Assembly: GCA_963565915.1 (NCBI GenBank)
Contig: OY751490.1
Coordinates: 1,798,001-1,862,000 of the forward strand
DNA: 64,000 nt
Reading direction: 5' to 3'
DNA from: Entoloma clypeatum
Lineage: Eukaryota > Basidiomycota > Agaricomycetes > Agaricales > Entolomataceae
Part shown: positions 41,308-54,400 of the stretch, one piece after another
Layout: each line of letters starts with the position of its first letter
Position numbering within the stretch: the stretch's first letter is position 1
Made by a program: the position numbers and the translations under genes
The notes under the pieces: model-generated
Database searches by the model: none
Seen by the model: only the letters and a program-made list of their open reading frames with translations
What the model was told of the DNA's origin: nothing

Positions 41308-42710
41308 TCAAATAAAAGATGGTTCCCCCATAGAGTCCGTTTGCCTATTTAAGTTATCTGATTCATCTGAACAGGGAATTAAACATTCGTCCATAAGGGC
41401 CGAACCAAGCCTTGTTTCCAAGGACTCCCCAATGATATAGTTTACAAGTGTATCTAAGTCTGATTCATCTTTTTTTGGTTTTTCTCTCCTAGGTTTATCT
41501 AATAGTATTTTATTGTATGTAACTGCTGTGTCCGAAAGTTTCTGAAACCATGATTTTACAGTGTCCTTATGTATGTAAGAGTCTATAGGCAATTGTTCGT
41601 ACCGATTTGTCAGAGCCAGCGGGGGAATTACTGGTTGATGTTCACAAAACCCTGCTGCCCTGCAGCTTGTCCATTGGGATTCAGTGCAGGTGTGCTATTC
41701 ACACCCATTTGTCCATTTGTGGCTTGATGCGCTTGACGCCTTGCCGTTATCTGCCTCAGAATTTCTTCCTCCTTGTGCTCATCAATTTGTTTGGTCATTG
41801 CCGCTTGTACCCTGCACTGCGGCTGCCTGCAATCTCAGGCAAAATGCCCCTGTCCACCACATTTATAGCAATTACCAGGAGCTCGTTGCTGGTTTCTGTC
41901 ATGTTCGGATCGAGTCGTTGTTGCTGCTGACTGTTTTGCTGGGGACGGTACCCCCCATTCTGTTGTTGCCCAAAGGGCCTTCCAAAATTATTCTGGCCTT
42001 GCGGCCGCGGTGCTTGCTGATTCTGGGGGCGATTTCCCCATTGGTTCCCTTGTCTTTGAGGTCCCTGCCTCATTCCTTGCCTCATGGCATAATTCTCTTC
42101 AGCCCTTCCGATGGCTGAGATTTCTTCGACAGTTTCCTGCATGGTATCCTGACGTCTTCCTTGCTGAAACAATTGCTGTACGATTGAGTCCCGGGCATTT
42201 CTCTCCAGTAATGAAATCCCATGATGATCCTCAATTTTCCCTTTGATCGCCAGTGTTCCAAACTGTGTGATCCAATCATCTGTTTTCATCTGGTTCTGGT
42301 TTGAACCCCTCAATCTTTGCTCTGGCCCATTCCACTTCAGTGGTAGGGCAAAACCTTGTGGTGATCTCATAGACTAAGTTTCAATATGTTGGCCAATCGT
42401 TTGATTCCATGCATTGGGTGAGTCGTGTCTCCCCATATGTTCCTGCAATCGGTCCATCTAATCAGGACCAAACTGCGATACAGATTTCGTCATCCCCGTG
42501 TAACAGATCTCAATTTACTTGGATCCACGTGAGCATTTTTGCCCACCATCCCGAAAACAGGGGTCGGGATCCATTGTATTTGCCGGGATCTGCAGCTATT
42601 TTGATTCTTCGGCCTGGTTGGTGAGGAGGGGGAGGAGGAGGTGGTGCGATGGGGGGAGCGTGATGTTCGGGGAGTTCGGGGGCTTCATCCTGAAAGTCTT
42701 GGTTGTCCAT
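41308..42710 (-). pseudogene. gag: Gypsy-4 gag, frameshifted
   Basis: ATG at 42710 starts a Pro-rich N terminus (HHAPPIAPPPPPPPHQ) and a GRRIKIAADPGKYNGS segment. The frame is broken by stops near 42460-42510. A later frame (42370-41795) has WNGPEQRLR..DDWITQFGTLAIKGKI and a Gln/Asn-rich tail. In yet another frame a CCHC-like knuckle (CYKCGGQGHFA-stop-DC) lies near 41850. A last segment (41592-41308) links to protease. This is a typical decayed Gag. Confidence 0.75.
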
Positions 42711-43289
42711 GATGGTGTTTTGTCGGGGGAGGTGCTTTGGTTTGAATAATAGTACCTTATGTCGGGTGCTCAACCCTGTTCTGACACTTAGGCGAAAAAA
42801 AAACAAAGAACGATCTGTCTACCAGGCAGTTGGGATGCCCGATTAGAGGAAGATCTGGAAAAGATGAAGTCCACATGGTCAATACCCCTATGCATGCTGG
42901 ACTGGTCGAATCGAGATGTCAAGGAGTCGGGGATCAGAACACCTTTTGCAAACTAGATGTGTATGGTCTTCTCTTCCAAACCATCACATGCGCCAGCAAC
43001 TTCCCCAAAGGTTAGATGTGTCGGCCTTTGGTCACCTCAACATGGGATGGGCTCAACGTTTCCCTATGTGTCTCAAACGACAACACTAGTTATAGTGGAT
43101 GCACCGAGCGTTTCTCTTCTTATCCCTGAAGTCTGGGAGATCCCCCTTAATGCTAGGGTCCGCATATAGATGTGTACTTTTGATGAAAAAGCACGAAATG
43201 GCAAGGTTGAAATGGATGGGTTTCAAAAAGCGAAAGCGCTTGACAGAAACTTGGAAAGGATTGTTGATCTTTGGGCGGGCGGTGATGAG
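42711..43289 (-). other. Gypsy-4 5' leader, no gene recognised
   Basis: The stretch between the self-priming site and the gag ATG. Short broken frames only. Its length (about 580 nt) is longer than in Gypsy-1/2/3. Confidence 0.5.
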
Positions 43290-43299
43290 AGCTTGTTCT
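43290..43299 (-). promoter_or_regulatory. Self-priming primer-binding site of Gypsy-4
   Basis: On the minus strand AGAACAAGCT begins two nt after the LTR end (43302). It is complementary over 10 nt to AGCTTGTTCT in the LTR, 33 nt after the TATATAAG box. Confidence 0.65.
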
Positions 43300-43301
43300 T
43301 C

Positions 43302-43371
43302 TGTTGAGGCGACGCTAAGTCAGACGATGTCGCGAGCCCAAACTTAGGAACTTAGGATGAGGAATGTGGAA
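43302..43371 (-). repeat. Gypsy-4 5' LTR, inner part
   Basis: 70 bp of the 5' LTR, ending in the 8-bp target atgtggaa of the hAT-like insertion. The remaining 261 bp resume at 56352. Confidence 0.9.
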
Positions 43372-43549
43372 TAGGCAATGGCACGGGTCAGGGTAACCCC
43401 CCCAGGTTACGGGTTGGGGTATCCACAGGTCCGGGTACGGGTCATGTTTTCGCAACCCGTGACCCCTGGCAGTACCCGTCACATGTCATGCTCTGATGTG
43501 GCACTGCCTCGGGACTCTTCGCCAATGCCCACACCTGGTGCCCAAGGCT

Positions 43550-43987
43550 GGCTCTTGCCCAAACACCCAACGGCTGTCTGCCACTCTCAATGGTCACATC
43601 TTGCCCCCACCACTGCCCAACGGCCGTCTCTCGCCACCCAACGGGCACCTCTCATGCCCAATGGTCCCCACATGCGCCTAATGCCCCCCCACATGCGCCC
43701 AACAGCCGCCACTCATGCCCACCGCCCTGAACGGCTGTGCCTCGCCCGCCAATGCCGCCTAATGGCTGTCTAGCACCCCAACAAACACCTCTAGCGTCCA
43801 ACTGCCCCCCCACATGCCCAACGGCCGCCACTTGTGCCCAACTGCCCCCACACATGACCAACTGCCGCCACTCACCGCCACCAGCCCCCACACACACCCA
43901 ACCGCCCCCACACATGCCCAATGGCCACCACTCGCCCCAACGGGCACCTCTCATGCCCACTGGCCCCCACACGCGCCCACCGGCCGC
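43550..43987. repeat. Minisatellite core of the hAT-like element
   Basis: About twenty degenerate cccaac(g/t)g(c/g)c...catg units of 18-24 bp. The array resumes at 56020-56065 beyond Copia-A. Confidence 0.75.
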
Positions 43988-44278
43988 TGTTGGAACAGCA
44001 TACGATCATATCAACACCAGAGGTAATCATGGTGGGTGTGTCGTCTTGCAGTCCTAGTGTACTCTATGCTACATGCTACAGATCGTGTATCTACAATAGA
44101 GAGAGAATCCTACTACTAACCTTGAGAGGTGTTTGCAGGTGGGGGTTACTCGGTAAGAGTGTTTTATTGCACAGAAAATAAGGACAGTCTTATATACTAG
44201 TCTACTTATTTGTACACTATTTGTATGTCATGGGGTTGAGCACATGGCGCGTCTAATGGAAGCGGAACTCGTTCAACA
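43988..44278 (-). repeat. Copia-A 3' LTR
   Basis: 291 bp, TG..CA type (TGTTGAACGAGTTCC in sense). TATATAAG box on the minus strand near 44197. Confidence 0.92.
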
Positions 44279-44304
44279 CTCCCCCTCGATGTGTATACAT
44301 CAGA

Positions 44305-47300
44305 TTATGAAAATGTCAAGCCTAGATGTTGGCGACATCTTTCAAAGAGTTCCCGACTAAGATTTTTAGTTAGCATATCTGTGGGATTGGATGTGCCTTC
44401 AATGTACTCTACAGTGATCAATCCACGAGAGATGTACTCTCGGATGACATGATATCTAAGATCGATATGCTTAGTACGGTGTTCCTGTACAGGGTTGTTC
44501 CCAATAAAGATTGAGCCATGATTGTCGGCATAGATCGGGACATTCTGCATTAGGAAGCCAATCTCCTGGAAGAGTTGGATTACCCATTTTACTTGGCAGC
44601 CACAATTGGACATCGCCATGTACTCTGCTTCAGTAGATGAATGAGCAATGGTTTTTTGTAGATGACAAGTCCAGCCTACAGAAGCACCTGCAAGCTTCAG
44701 CAAAAAGCTGGTGCAGCTTCGACGCTTAATTTCATCAGATGCCCAGTCAGAATCCGTGTAGGCATGTAAGCCCACATTTTGATCACCGGAATAGGTCAGT
44801 CGGTAATCAGAAGTGCCCACGAGATAGCGGATTATATACTTCGCTTTATCAACGTGTTCCTGGGTAGGATTTGCCGAGAACTGTGATAATGTAATCACGG
44901 CAAAGGCAATGTTGGGTCGTGTACCAATCATTAAATATAGCAGAGACCCTATGATCTGCTGAAATTGTGATCGAAGCGCAGCAGTGGCAGTGCCAGCATT
45001 TGCTGTCGGCTTGTATCCAGTAGGTAGAGGATCATTGCATTTGTCATGCCAAATCTCTCTACAACTTTCTGTAAATAGGCACATTGATCAATCATGATCG
45101 TATTCTTGGTATGTGTGATGCGCATTCTCAAGAATTCAGTGGGTTCACCTAGATCATGAGATTCCCAAATAGCCATGAATTCGGCTCTTTTAACAGTTGT
45201 AAGTTTAACATCTGGTCCCATGAACATTGCGTCATCGACAGAGATCATCGCTAGTACAATGGTTCCGTTCGGGGAATAGAAAACAAAGATTCCGGCATCA
45301 GATATGACCCTTCGGAAACCTAGTTTCTTCATGGATTTCTCCATGGCATGCCACCATGCAAGTCCAGCCTGCTTTAAACTGTAAAGTGCCTTATGTAGGC
45401 GCCAAACAAGAAGTTCTTTGCCTTTTATTTTGAAGCCTTCAGGTTGCATCATGTATAACTCTTCCTGGAGTTTCCCATAAAGGAAAGCAGCAGTTATGTC
45501 AAGTGCGAGAATCACCCAACTCTCAAGCGCGGCGGTAGCAAGCATGAGATGTACTGTCTCAAATCGAACTACAGGAGAGAATACCTTGTCGAAATTGATT
45601 CCCTCGATTTGCCAGAACCCTTGTGCAACAAGCCGAGCCTTTTTACGGCCATCGGTCTTTATGTCGAAGACCCATCATGATCCGATGGCCTTCTGTCTGG
45701 TGGGTAAAGGTGTTAGATCATAGACATCACGCCGCTTGATGCTATCAAGTTCCTTATGGTATGCGTCCAACCACTCATCCTGGAGGTTTTTTGGCATTCT
45801 GGCAATGTCGCAAAACTTCATCTCCCGGATATCACGGAACTGTGAGAGATTAGATTCAGAGTGAGGAACGGCTGATGCAAGTAGCGCATTCAACTCAGCG
45901 ATCTGTTTCATGTCTCCCCCTCGTTTCCGAACTAATCGTTCTAGGTACAAGTTAAATGCTTTTGGACCTAGCTCCACATCATTCATCATTTCATGCAGTA
46001 AGCTCTCCGCATCCGTGTCTTCCAAAGGTTCATCATCAGGAACTTTGGGGTCATCGGGAGGAGTACCGGAAGATCCACTAGGCCCTGCGTCAGGTGGGGC
46101 TAAGGGGGAACTAGGTTCCACTTCTTCCTGTCGTGATTGGGGAACATTGCGGAGCCGGGAAGGCTCATGCTGCTGTTTCTCTCAATTTATGGCTTCATGC
46201 CAAGAGCGTGTGCGATTGATGTCGCGTTGTTGTTGCGCGGGGTGCCGTTGCTCCCCGTAGATGTTGCCTTTCCGTTGAGGCGGATTAGCATTCCTTCGTG
46301 GTCGAGGGACATCAGCAGGCGGAGGATTCGCTGGCTAATTCTGGACCTCAGGATCATCCTGATTTGAAGGTGGTACATCAGCGCCGTCATGCTGGTTTCC
46401 ATTTGGAGCAGAAGGGGGATTGGAGGATTCATCTCCGCTCAGCTGATTATGCCAGCGGGAATGATAATGAACATCTCCATCTCCAAAGTGCTGATCAACA
46501 TCGTCATCAGGGTTTCCGTCATCCTGAGACTCATCATGGGAAGGCTCATTTCCCATGGGTGTGTGTTGTGGCACTTTGGTATCCGGACACCTTGGAAAGA
46601 GTGTTTCATCAAATACCATGGTAGTACCAATAAAGATACTGTGTTTATCAGTCATAAACTGATATGCTTTCATTCCTGGTTTAAAACCCATAAAGGTCAT
46701 AAGCTCCACACGTGGATTTAATTTATTCACATGGCGTTCTTCAGGAATATAAACATAGGCAGCGCAGCCTAAAACACGGAGATTTGATACATCCAGTTTT
46801 TCCCCTTTTAGAGATTCAAAAGGTGTTTTCCAATAAAGACGTTTAATTGATGTGCAATTATAGACATGCACGGCGCGTAAAACACAAAACTCCCACCATG
46901 ATTGTGGTAAGCAGGCGGCAAATCGCATCGCCTGTGCTTTCTCTACAATGGTGCGGTTAATCCTTTCGGCTCAACCGTTTTGTTGGGGTGTATTGGGAGC
47001 TGAAATTTCCACGGCAATTCCAAGATCCTCGAGGTTTTTTACTAACCCAGTTTCCTTTTTAAACTCTCCCCCTCCATCAAAATGCCATTGGCGAAATTGG
47101 GCATTAAACTGGGTTTTCATAAGCATTGTCCACTTTTTGAATGCATCAGAGGTATCGGATTTGAGTTTCAACAATACCATCCAAGCATGCCCAGAATAGT
47201 CATCCAAGAAGCTGACGTAGTATTTAAATTTGTGATAGGAGGCGACAGGAAACTCTTTGAGGTCCGAATGGAGCAACTCAAAGGGTCTGGAAGCACGTGA

Positions 47301-49305
47301 AGATGAAGGAGGGAAGCTTTTCAACCTCAACTTCGCTTCTGCACAGGGACGGCATGGCTTATCCTTAAGGGGAAATTGGATGTCCCTTGGGAATCCATCA
47401 CATGTGTTGGGTGCCTTTTTTAGGACATCTTTACCAGGGTGTGCAAACCGCTGATGCCAAATGCTGTAATCGGCTTTATAGACATCGATATTTCTAGCAT
47501 TTAGCTGCGTGATTTGTTCAACACGTGTATTTACCCAGTATATTGTTGAACCGGGAAAATGAGGTTCACATCTTAGTACACACTTTCCATCTTTGAAGAA
47601 ACTAAGATTGTCAGCTGAGCCAGCGACATTTAATCCAGATTCTTGAAGAATTTTGCCCATCGACATGAGGCGAGTGGAAAGCTCTGGGATGTGTAAAACC
47701 GGATAAAGCCGAGTCGTTAGACTTCTTGGCTTTCCTTGACGCGATGGTATCGTGTGAGTGATAAACATGGTTCCTCTTCCTTTCATAGAGATCTTTGCTT
47801 TGCCCGCAGTTTGGGCAGTACAGACAGATTTCTCTTCTTTGTATGTTGCAAAGTCACTCATCTCTGCGGTGAAGTGCATACTAGCGCCGGAATCCATGAT
47901 CCACTCAGTGTCATTAGTATCTTTGGATTTGTTCTTACATTTCGAACATGAGGCAAAATGATCATATATTTCCTCCATGAAGGAGGCAGCAATGACAGGT
48001 GATTTTAAATAACTACGACCCAGTTCTAGTGACTCATCACGAATCTGGGTGTGTTCTTCTGTCATTGTGTGCTCATGTGAAACTTGTGAAAGAACGTACC
48101 TCGGGTCGTCGCATGACAAACCTCCGAAGAGCTCATTGTCGACTTCATCCGCCCAACTGAAACGTGTCTGCTTGGACGGTCCAGGTTCATCTTTGTCATA
48201 CTCATATTCCTCATCAAAGTCCATCACGGTATCGGCATCATAATCTTGGCGTTCCATCAGGAACAGGGAAGCCTCGTCCATTAGCTCATTGTCAGGGGTC
48301 GAATATATCCCCAGAATGTCTTCGGGGTATATGACGTTATTGACATTTTGGAGGGTCTGGGACATTCCCACAATGCCGAGAGATGTGACAACATCACGCG
48401 CTGCCTGCATCTCAGGGTACATCGACGGTTGATTTACTGGAGCACCTGTGAAGCGTTGCGCAGACGTGTTTGTCATGTGATCGAGGAGTTCTCTCGCACC
48501 AGCAGTCATGATATGTTCAGCGGGACTAGATGTCAACCGCGATTCAAGAGGAGGACAACAACGGGGGTCAGTCATCGGAGTAGAAGATGGTTGGGGGGGA
48601 ATGACGTGTCCCGAGCCTGTGACAGTGGTGAAGGGAGGTGTCGGCAGATTCATAGTCATTGCTGATGAGGCAACATGAGAGCAGCCAGCGGTGTCACCTG
48701 CAGCGGCCTCTTGGGCGCGCTGGGCCTTTTTCCAACTCCGTGACCCTTCCTTTTTGGGTATGAACGGCTGCTTCTTGTTTTGATCACCGGAAATGTTCGA
48801 TGGTGTCTCCTTTGCCTTTCCTTTTCCTTTGTTCTGTTGATGAGGTTTGCCGGTATTCTGGTTTGACCCAGAAGCATCGGCAGGTCCCGGATCATTGCGC
48901 CAGTGGGGTTCCTGTCCTTTCCGCTTGACAGTGGAGATCTTGTTGGCAGCTGGAAGTTGTGCTTCGGCTTGTACACGCATATGCTCCACGGTTACAATCT
49001 CTTCAACATCTGTAAGTTTGAAAGTGTCTAACTTCCATTCTTTGGCCAGATGTGAACCAAGATGCTTCCACTTGGGAGGTAGACGGTGCACAGCAAGCAT
49101 CCCTTGCAATTTAGGAGCGAAGGGGATCTTGTGCCCGTCAAGGCGTGCCAAGAGATCACGGAATTTAGAAAATTCTGGACGGGGGTCACCACCGGACAGG
49201 TGCCAATTGAGAGTCAAGGCGAAGTCCTTGAACATCTCATCGGGGTCTTTGTTCTCAAAGAGAGTTTTCAGCTGATCCCAAACCTCTTTCGAAGTCTGGA
49301 ATGCT
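44305..49305 (-). pseudogene. pol: Copia-A polyprotein: gag remainder, protease, integrase, RT, RNase H
   Basis: From the Copia-B insertion point the frame gives the Gag remainder (WHLSGGDPRPEFSKF), then a KGKGKAK-rich basic region without a CCHC knuckle. A HFASCSKC motif precedes the protease MDSGASMHF. The integrase has WHQRFAHPGKD..CRPCAEAK, the HSDLKEF and DGGGEFKK Asp residues and a TGA at 46971-46973 right at the catalytic NG-(R)-AER site. After stops near 46335 and 46190, the RT contains ARLVAQGFWQIEGI and SVDD in place of YVDD. A frameshift near 45060 precedes RNase H (YTDSDWASDEIKRRS..TAEYMAMSN-type). Confidence 0.9.
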
Positions 49306-49310
49306 GTAAC

Positions 49311-49619
49311 TGTTGAAGTTCCACCTGGGCGCTAGCCACAGGCGTACTGAGCAACATAGCTACAGTGGAAGTACTCTACGATACCGCTATGGTCACTTAC
49401 ATGGTTTGGAGGGGTAAGGCTGGTGAGAGCGGTTGAGGCTGGTGAGAGCGATGGAGCTGGTTAAGAGTCAAGAGACAACTTGTTGATATTGACAGTTTCC
49501 TGGTCTTATATACCGTACTACTGTTTGTACCAACCAAACAAGTATGTAATGGAGATATGTAAAGGTCACATGATGTAATCTAATCTAATCTAATCTACAT
49601 GATGGGAAAAGTTTCAACA
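49311..49619 (-). repeat. Copia-B 3' LTR
   Basis: TGTTGAAAC..CTTCAACA in sense. It contains four tandem TAATC units on the plus strand (49577-49597). Confidence 0.92.
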
Positions 49620-49693
49620 CCCCCCCATATTTAGTACATATTCTAAATACATCTTACTTTTTCCCACATATATATATAGGTACTTTGTTTCGC

Positions 49694-52600
49694 CTAGTTT
49701 TTTATCAATCCGAAGTACGGGATAAACTTGGAAAAGAGGATTTTCCCCAGATTCTTAGTTAAAAGGTCTGCAGGGTTGTTCACTCCTTCAATGAATTCGA
49801 CCGTAATTATCCCTTCAGAGACTTTTTCTGTGATGAAGTGGAATCGCACATCAATGTGCTTGGATCGCTTCTCAGTTACAGGGTTGGATGCGATAAAGAC
49901 GGAGCCATTGTTATCTCCGTAGATCGGTACTGATCCGATCTGCATTCCAAGTTCGGCAAGCATGCTTCTCAGCCATGTTGCTGCGCGACTGCAGTCTGAT
50001 AACGCCATATACTCTGCTTCTGTGGAAGAGAGGGCGATGGTCTTTTGCGCCGATGATACCCATGTCACTGCTCCAGACGCCAGTGATATGAAGAAGCCAG
50101 TGGTAGACCTCCTCGTGTTTTCATCTGACGCCCAGTCGGAGTCTGTGAATGCATAGATTCCTTTCCCTGAGTCGCCATCATACATGATTGCGTAATTTTT
50201 TGTCGCCTTCAGATACCTGCAAATATCCCTAGCCACTTCTAAATGGCGTTTGGTGGGATTTGCGGAAAACTGCGACATTTTAATCACGGCAAAACAGATG
50301 TCTGGCCTTGTTCCAATCATCAGATATAGGAGTGATCCGATGACGGATTGGTACTTTGATCGAAGTTCTGCATTGGGTTCATCTTCGGATGTCATGGGTT
50401 TGTAGCCCGTAGGAAGTGGGGTATGGGTGGCGTTAGATTCGCTCATCCCCATTTGTTCGAGTATTTTCTCAAGGTAAGGTACTTGATCGATGAAGATACG
50501 TTTTCCGTGTTGCCTTATTTGGATAGAGAGAAATTCCTTTGGTTCCCCATCGGGCGCTAGGTGACCTAGGTCCCTGCATTCCCATGTTGTCATGAAGGCC
50601 TTCTTCTTTTCTAGCGTATATTCCCGGTTTGTGCCGAGAAAAGCAGAGTCGTCGACATAGATGACGGCAATTACAATTTCCCCATTGGTACTTTTGTGAA
50701 TGAACACTCCCGCATCGGAGTGAAGCCGGACAAAGCCGAGCTTTTTCATGGAGGAATCAAGTTCCCTCCACCAGGCTAATGCGGCCTGCTTAAGTCCATA
50801 TAGAGCTTTGAATAGTTGGTACACGAGGTGTTCTTTCCCTTTTACTATGTAGCCCTCAGGCTGTCGCATGTAAATGACTTCACGGAGTGTTCCATAGAGG
50901 AAGGCTGATGAGACGTCCAAAAGTGTCATGAACCACCCTTCAAGGGCTGTCAATGCCAGTATTAGTCGGACGGTTTCATATCTTACGACTGGTGAGAAGA
51001 TCTGATCAAAGTCGATCCCTTCTACCTGTGAAAAGCCTTTTGCGACAAGGCGTGCTTTCAGACGCCCGTCGGATTTTTCGTTATAAACCCATTTGTTCCT
51101 TAGAGCTTTCCTCCCTGCAGGCAGGGGTACTAGCTCCGTGATCACCCCGCGGTGTTTGAGCATGTCTAGCTCTTTACGTTCAGCCGCATACCAGTCTTCT
51201 TTATTTGGAAGAGGGTATATGTCTTTATGTGACATTTCAACGATGCCAACTTGGACTGATATTGCCTCCATCAGGAAGTCATTCATCCATGCCGTTTGAC
51301 CGCCCAATCTCCGTCTTCGATCTAATTTTTCAAGATCAGACGCTGGAGTGTCTTCCCCATAGATGCTTCCTGGCATCTTCCGAACTCGTCGTTCCCTGAT
51401 CGGTCGATCTGGTACTTGCTTGGGTTCCGGAGTGGGTACTCGCGGTTCATCATCAGGCTCACTGGCAGGCAGTTCGTTGTCTGATTCAGGTTGATCCTGT
51501 TCAATGGGAACTGGGTCATGAGGTGTTTCGTTGTGACTATCGTCGTCATTGCTGCCGGGAATGAGATCCTCAAACTCATCAGCCGGCTCTGGGTCTTCCA
51601 TTTCTGGGTGGTTTTCTGGCAACGGGTCGATGTGGCATCTAGGGTACTTGCTTTCATCAAAGATAGCTTTCCCGCCCATGAAAATCGTGTTGGTCTCAGG
51701 ATCCATGAAGCGGTATCCTTTGACCCCTGGTTTCGATCCGAGATAAATCATCAATCGGGATCTTGATTCCAGGGAGTTCCTACGTTTCTCCTTTGGGATA
51801 TATACATATGCCTGACATCCAAATACTCTGACGCTGGACATGTCGGGGATCTCATTGGTCACCCTGAAGTAAGGGGTTTTCCATTCAAGACGCTGCATGG
51901 GGGTTCTGTTGTAGAGAAATGCTGCATGTTCCAGGCAGAATTCCCACCACATAGGTGGTAAGCATGTGTTGAAGCGTAATGCCTGAGATTTTTCCCACAG
52001 AGTTCGATTTATCCGTTCTGCTCTACCATTCTGCTGATGCTGATATGGGAGTGTGACGTCAATCAGAATTCCATGATCGGCAAGTACATCCTTGTATTTG
52101 TCAAATTCTCCACCTCCATCAACCCGCCATTTTTTAGGGGTGGCGGCGAATTGATTCTGGATCATCGCAAGGAATTGTTTCAGCGCCGTGATGGCGCCTG
52201 ACTTTTTCCTAAGCAAGACGACCCAGACATGGGAAGAAAAATCGTCCAAAAAGGTAAGGAAATATTTGTACTTATGGTATGATGCCGTGGATATCTGTTT
52301 CAAATCCGAATGGATTAAATCAAAGGGTTTAACAGCCCTTGTCATCGAGTTGGGATAAGATTGATTTGGCATTTTCCCTTTTAGGCACCCCGTGCAGCTT
52401 TCCTGTGATTTCTCACGTACTAACGTTCTGGGTACTCCTTTGGTACTGGTGGGAATCTTATTGAGCGCCTGGTCATTTGGGTGGCCAAGGCGTTTATGCC
52501 AGGTTTCAACAGTGATTTCGCTAGAGATCACGTGGATTTGGTCATAGCGTATTTCAGTGTCTAACCAATAAATGGTTTGTCCGAGAATGTGAGGCGAGAA

Positions 52601-54400
52601 CTGTATTTTGTTCTGTCCTTTGGAGATGTTAATTTCTCCACGCATTCCGTCTACTTTGTAACCATGATTAAGGAAGACGCCTAGGGACAATAGGCGTGTG
52701 TCCATGTCCGGAATGTAGAATACAGGTCGGAGCAGATGGGTTTTTATTTCCCCATTTAGGGTATGCCGTACTGGAACGGCCCCAACTCCGAGAATTTCCA
52801 GTTTCTTTCCCTTTGCAGCTGTTTGGACAAATCGCTTAGCCTTGAGAGGCCTGTAATACGCGAAGTCTTTGAACTCATGGGTAAAGTGTAATGATGTGCC
52901 GGAATCTAAGATCCGCTGAGCGCGTTCTCTCTCTTTGCAGTGTGTGCAGGACGCGGAATGTTTGATATATTTTTTGTACAGATCATCACTAAAGAGATCT
53001 ATACTATCTGCATCGGTACTAGCTAATATGTATTCAAACGTCTGTGCGTGATTATTAGCGTTTCCCATTTGGTCAAGTTTGAGAGAAGGATGTGATGAAC
53101 CGTCAAGTTCGATCAGCCCATCTTCGAATTGTTCCGGCCCCATCCGCTCGCTTTGATGGTCTATGTCCATCATCCTGAGGGAGTCATCCAAAGGTGGAGT
53201 GACTCAACGCTGCTTGGATGGTCTTTCATCTTCTTCTGGGATAATCGTATCCAGAATTCGAAGGTTCGACCCTGAGGGACGAGCACCAATGTTCCGCGCG
53301 AGTTTGCGGACATGGTCATTCTTTTTCCACGCAGACGGCTTGCCCAAAGGAAGCCCGGTGTACTGGGATGGAGGCGGGTTCATTCGCTGAAGGAGTGACT
53401 GCATTCTTTGAGAGTCTGGCTGGGCGGTATTCGTCGTTTTCCCGCGGCCAGTGACAGTGGTGAAGGACGGTGCCTGAAGAGGGGGGAAGTGGATGGCGGG
53501 AGCAACAAACTCAACCGTTTCTTCCACGTGGTCAGACGTGTTGTCCGCATTGTTAGCGCTTTTCTTCTGATTGCGCCAGCGTCCCTTTCCCTTCTTCTTT
53601 TCAGAAGCGGTACTTGGGTCAGCCGAGTTAGGCTGCTCGTCAGCATCGTTCTGCGAGGTACTCGGCTTTTGCTGCTTTTCCCATTTGGGGTCCTGCCCCT
53701 TGCGCTTTGTCCCGGAGATTTTCCGGGCCTGCTCGTTGGACACCCGAGTAGACCCTACCGCATACTTGCGCCGGTATTCAGAGATGATGCTTTCGGCGAC
53801 GGCTTTGTAGGTGAAATCGTCGGCGTCGTAGACCTGGAAAAGGGTGGTGGAGAGTGACGACCAGGCGTCGGGAATTGCATTGGCCAGGATCATTGCCTGC
53901 ATCAGATCGGGGACGACAAAGCTTGAATCGGCGAGCCGGGCGAAAAGAGACCCCAGGCGTTCAATTTCAGGCACGGGGTCGCGTCCAGAAAGCTTGTAGG
54001 TGGCGGCGGCCTTGAAGTCGCCGAAGATGACAGCCGGGGACACCTTGGAGTAGGCATCCTTTAGCGTTTTCCACACGCCAAGTGCCGAGGTGCTGTCTTT
54101 GATGTGTCGCCTGATCGCCTCAGAGACTTTTAGACGGATCGCTCCAAGGGCTGTGTCGTCGTCCCTAATCCAGGCCTTTTCTTCCTTGCGGAAGCCGGGC
54201 TGGTCAACGGTGGTAACCAGCACCCCAGGGGTGGAGACCGTGGTGGTGAAGTCGGCGATGACAGGGCGGGTGATGTCGCCAGAAACAAGGTGCCAGACTC
54301 CTTGATGGAGGAGGTAGGACTTCATCCTTTCGGCCCAGCTTTGGTAGTCAATGCCGTTGAAGGGGGTGATGATGTCAAGAGCAGAGCGAGAGGTAGACAT
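49694..54400 (-). pseudogene. gag-pol: Copia-B Gag-Pol polyprotein, one in-frame stop
   Basis: ATG 54400 to stop 49694, about 1568 codons in a single frame with one TGA at 53204-53206 (after PSKQR, a CGA-type site). Gag: NGIDYQSWAERMKSYLLHQG.., then a KGKGRWRNQKK basic region and no CCHC. HSASCTHC precedes protease LDSGTSLHF. Integrase: TWHKRLGHPND..CTGCLKGK, HSDLKQI, DGGGEFDKY and NGRAERINRT. RT: KARLVAKGFSQVEGIDFD and YVDD at codons 1248-1251. RNase H: DSDWASDENTRRSTTGF, STEAEYMALSD and GDNNGSVFI. All catalytic residues seem present, so this copy is lightly damaged. It could be translated if the TGA is read through. Confidence 0.93.

Noticed and set aside
48656..48976. Minus-strand alternative frame inside Copia-A gag
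   Set aside because: Overlaps the real polyprotein frame with its domains; basic composition only.
54118..54305. Plus-strand ORFs opposite Copia-B gag
   Set aside because: Shadows of the intact minus-strand polyprotein.
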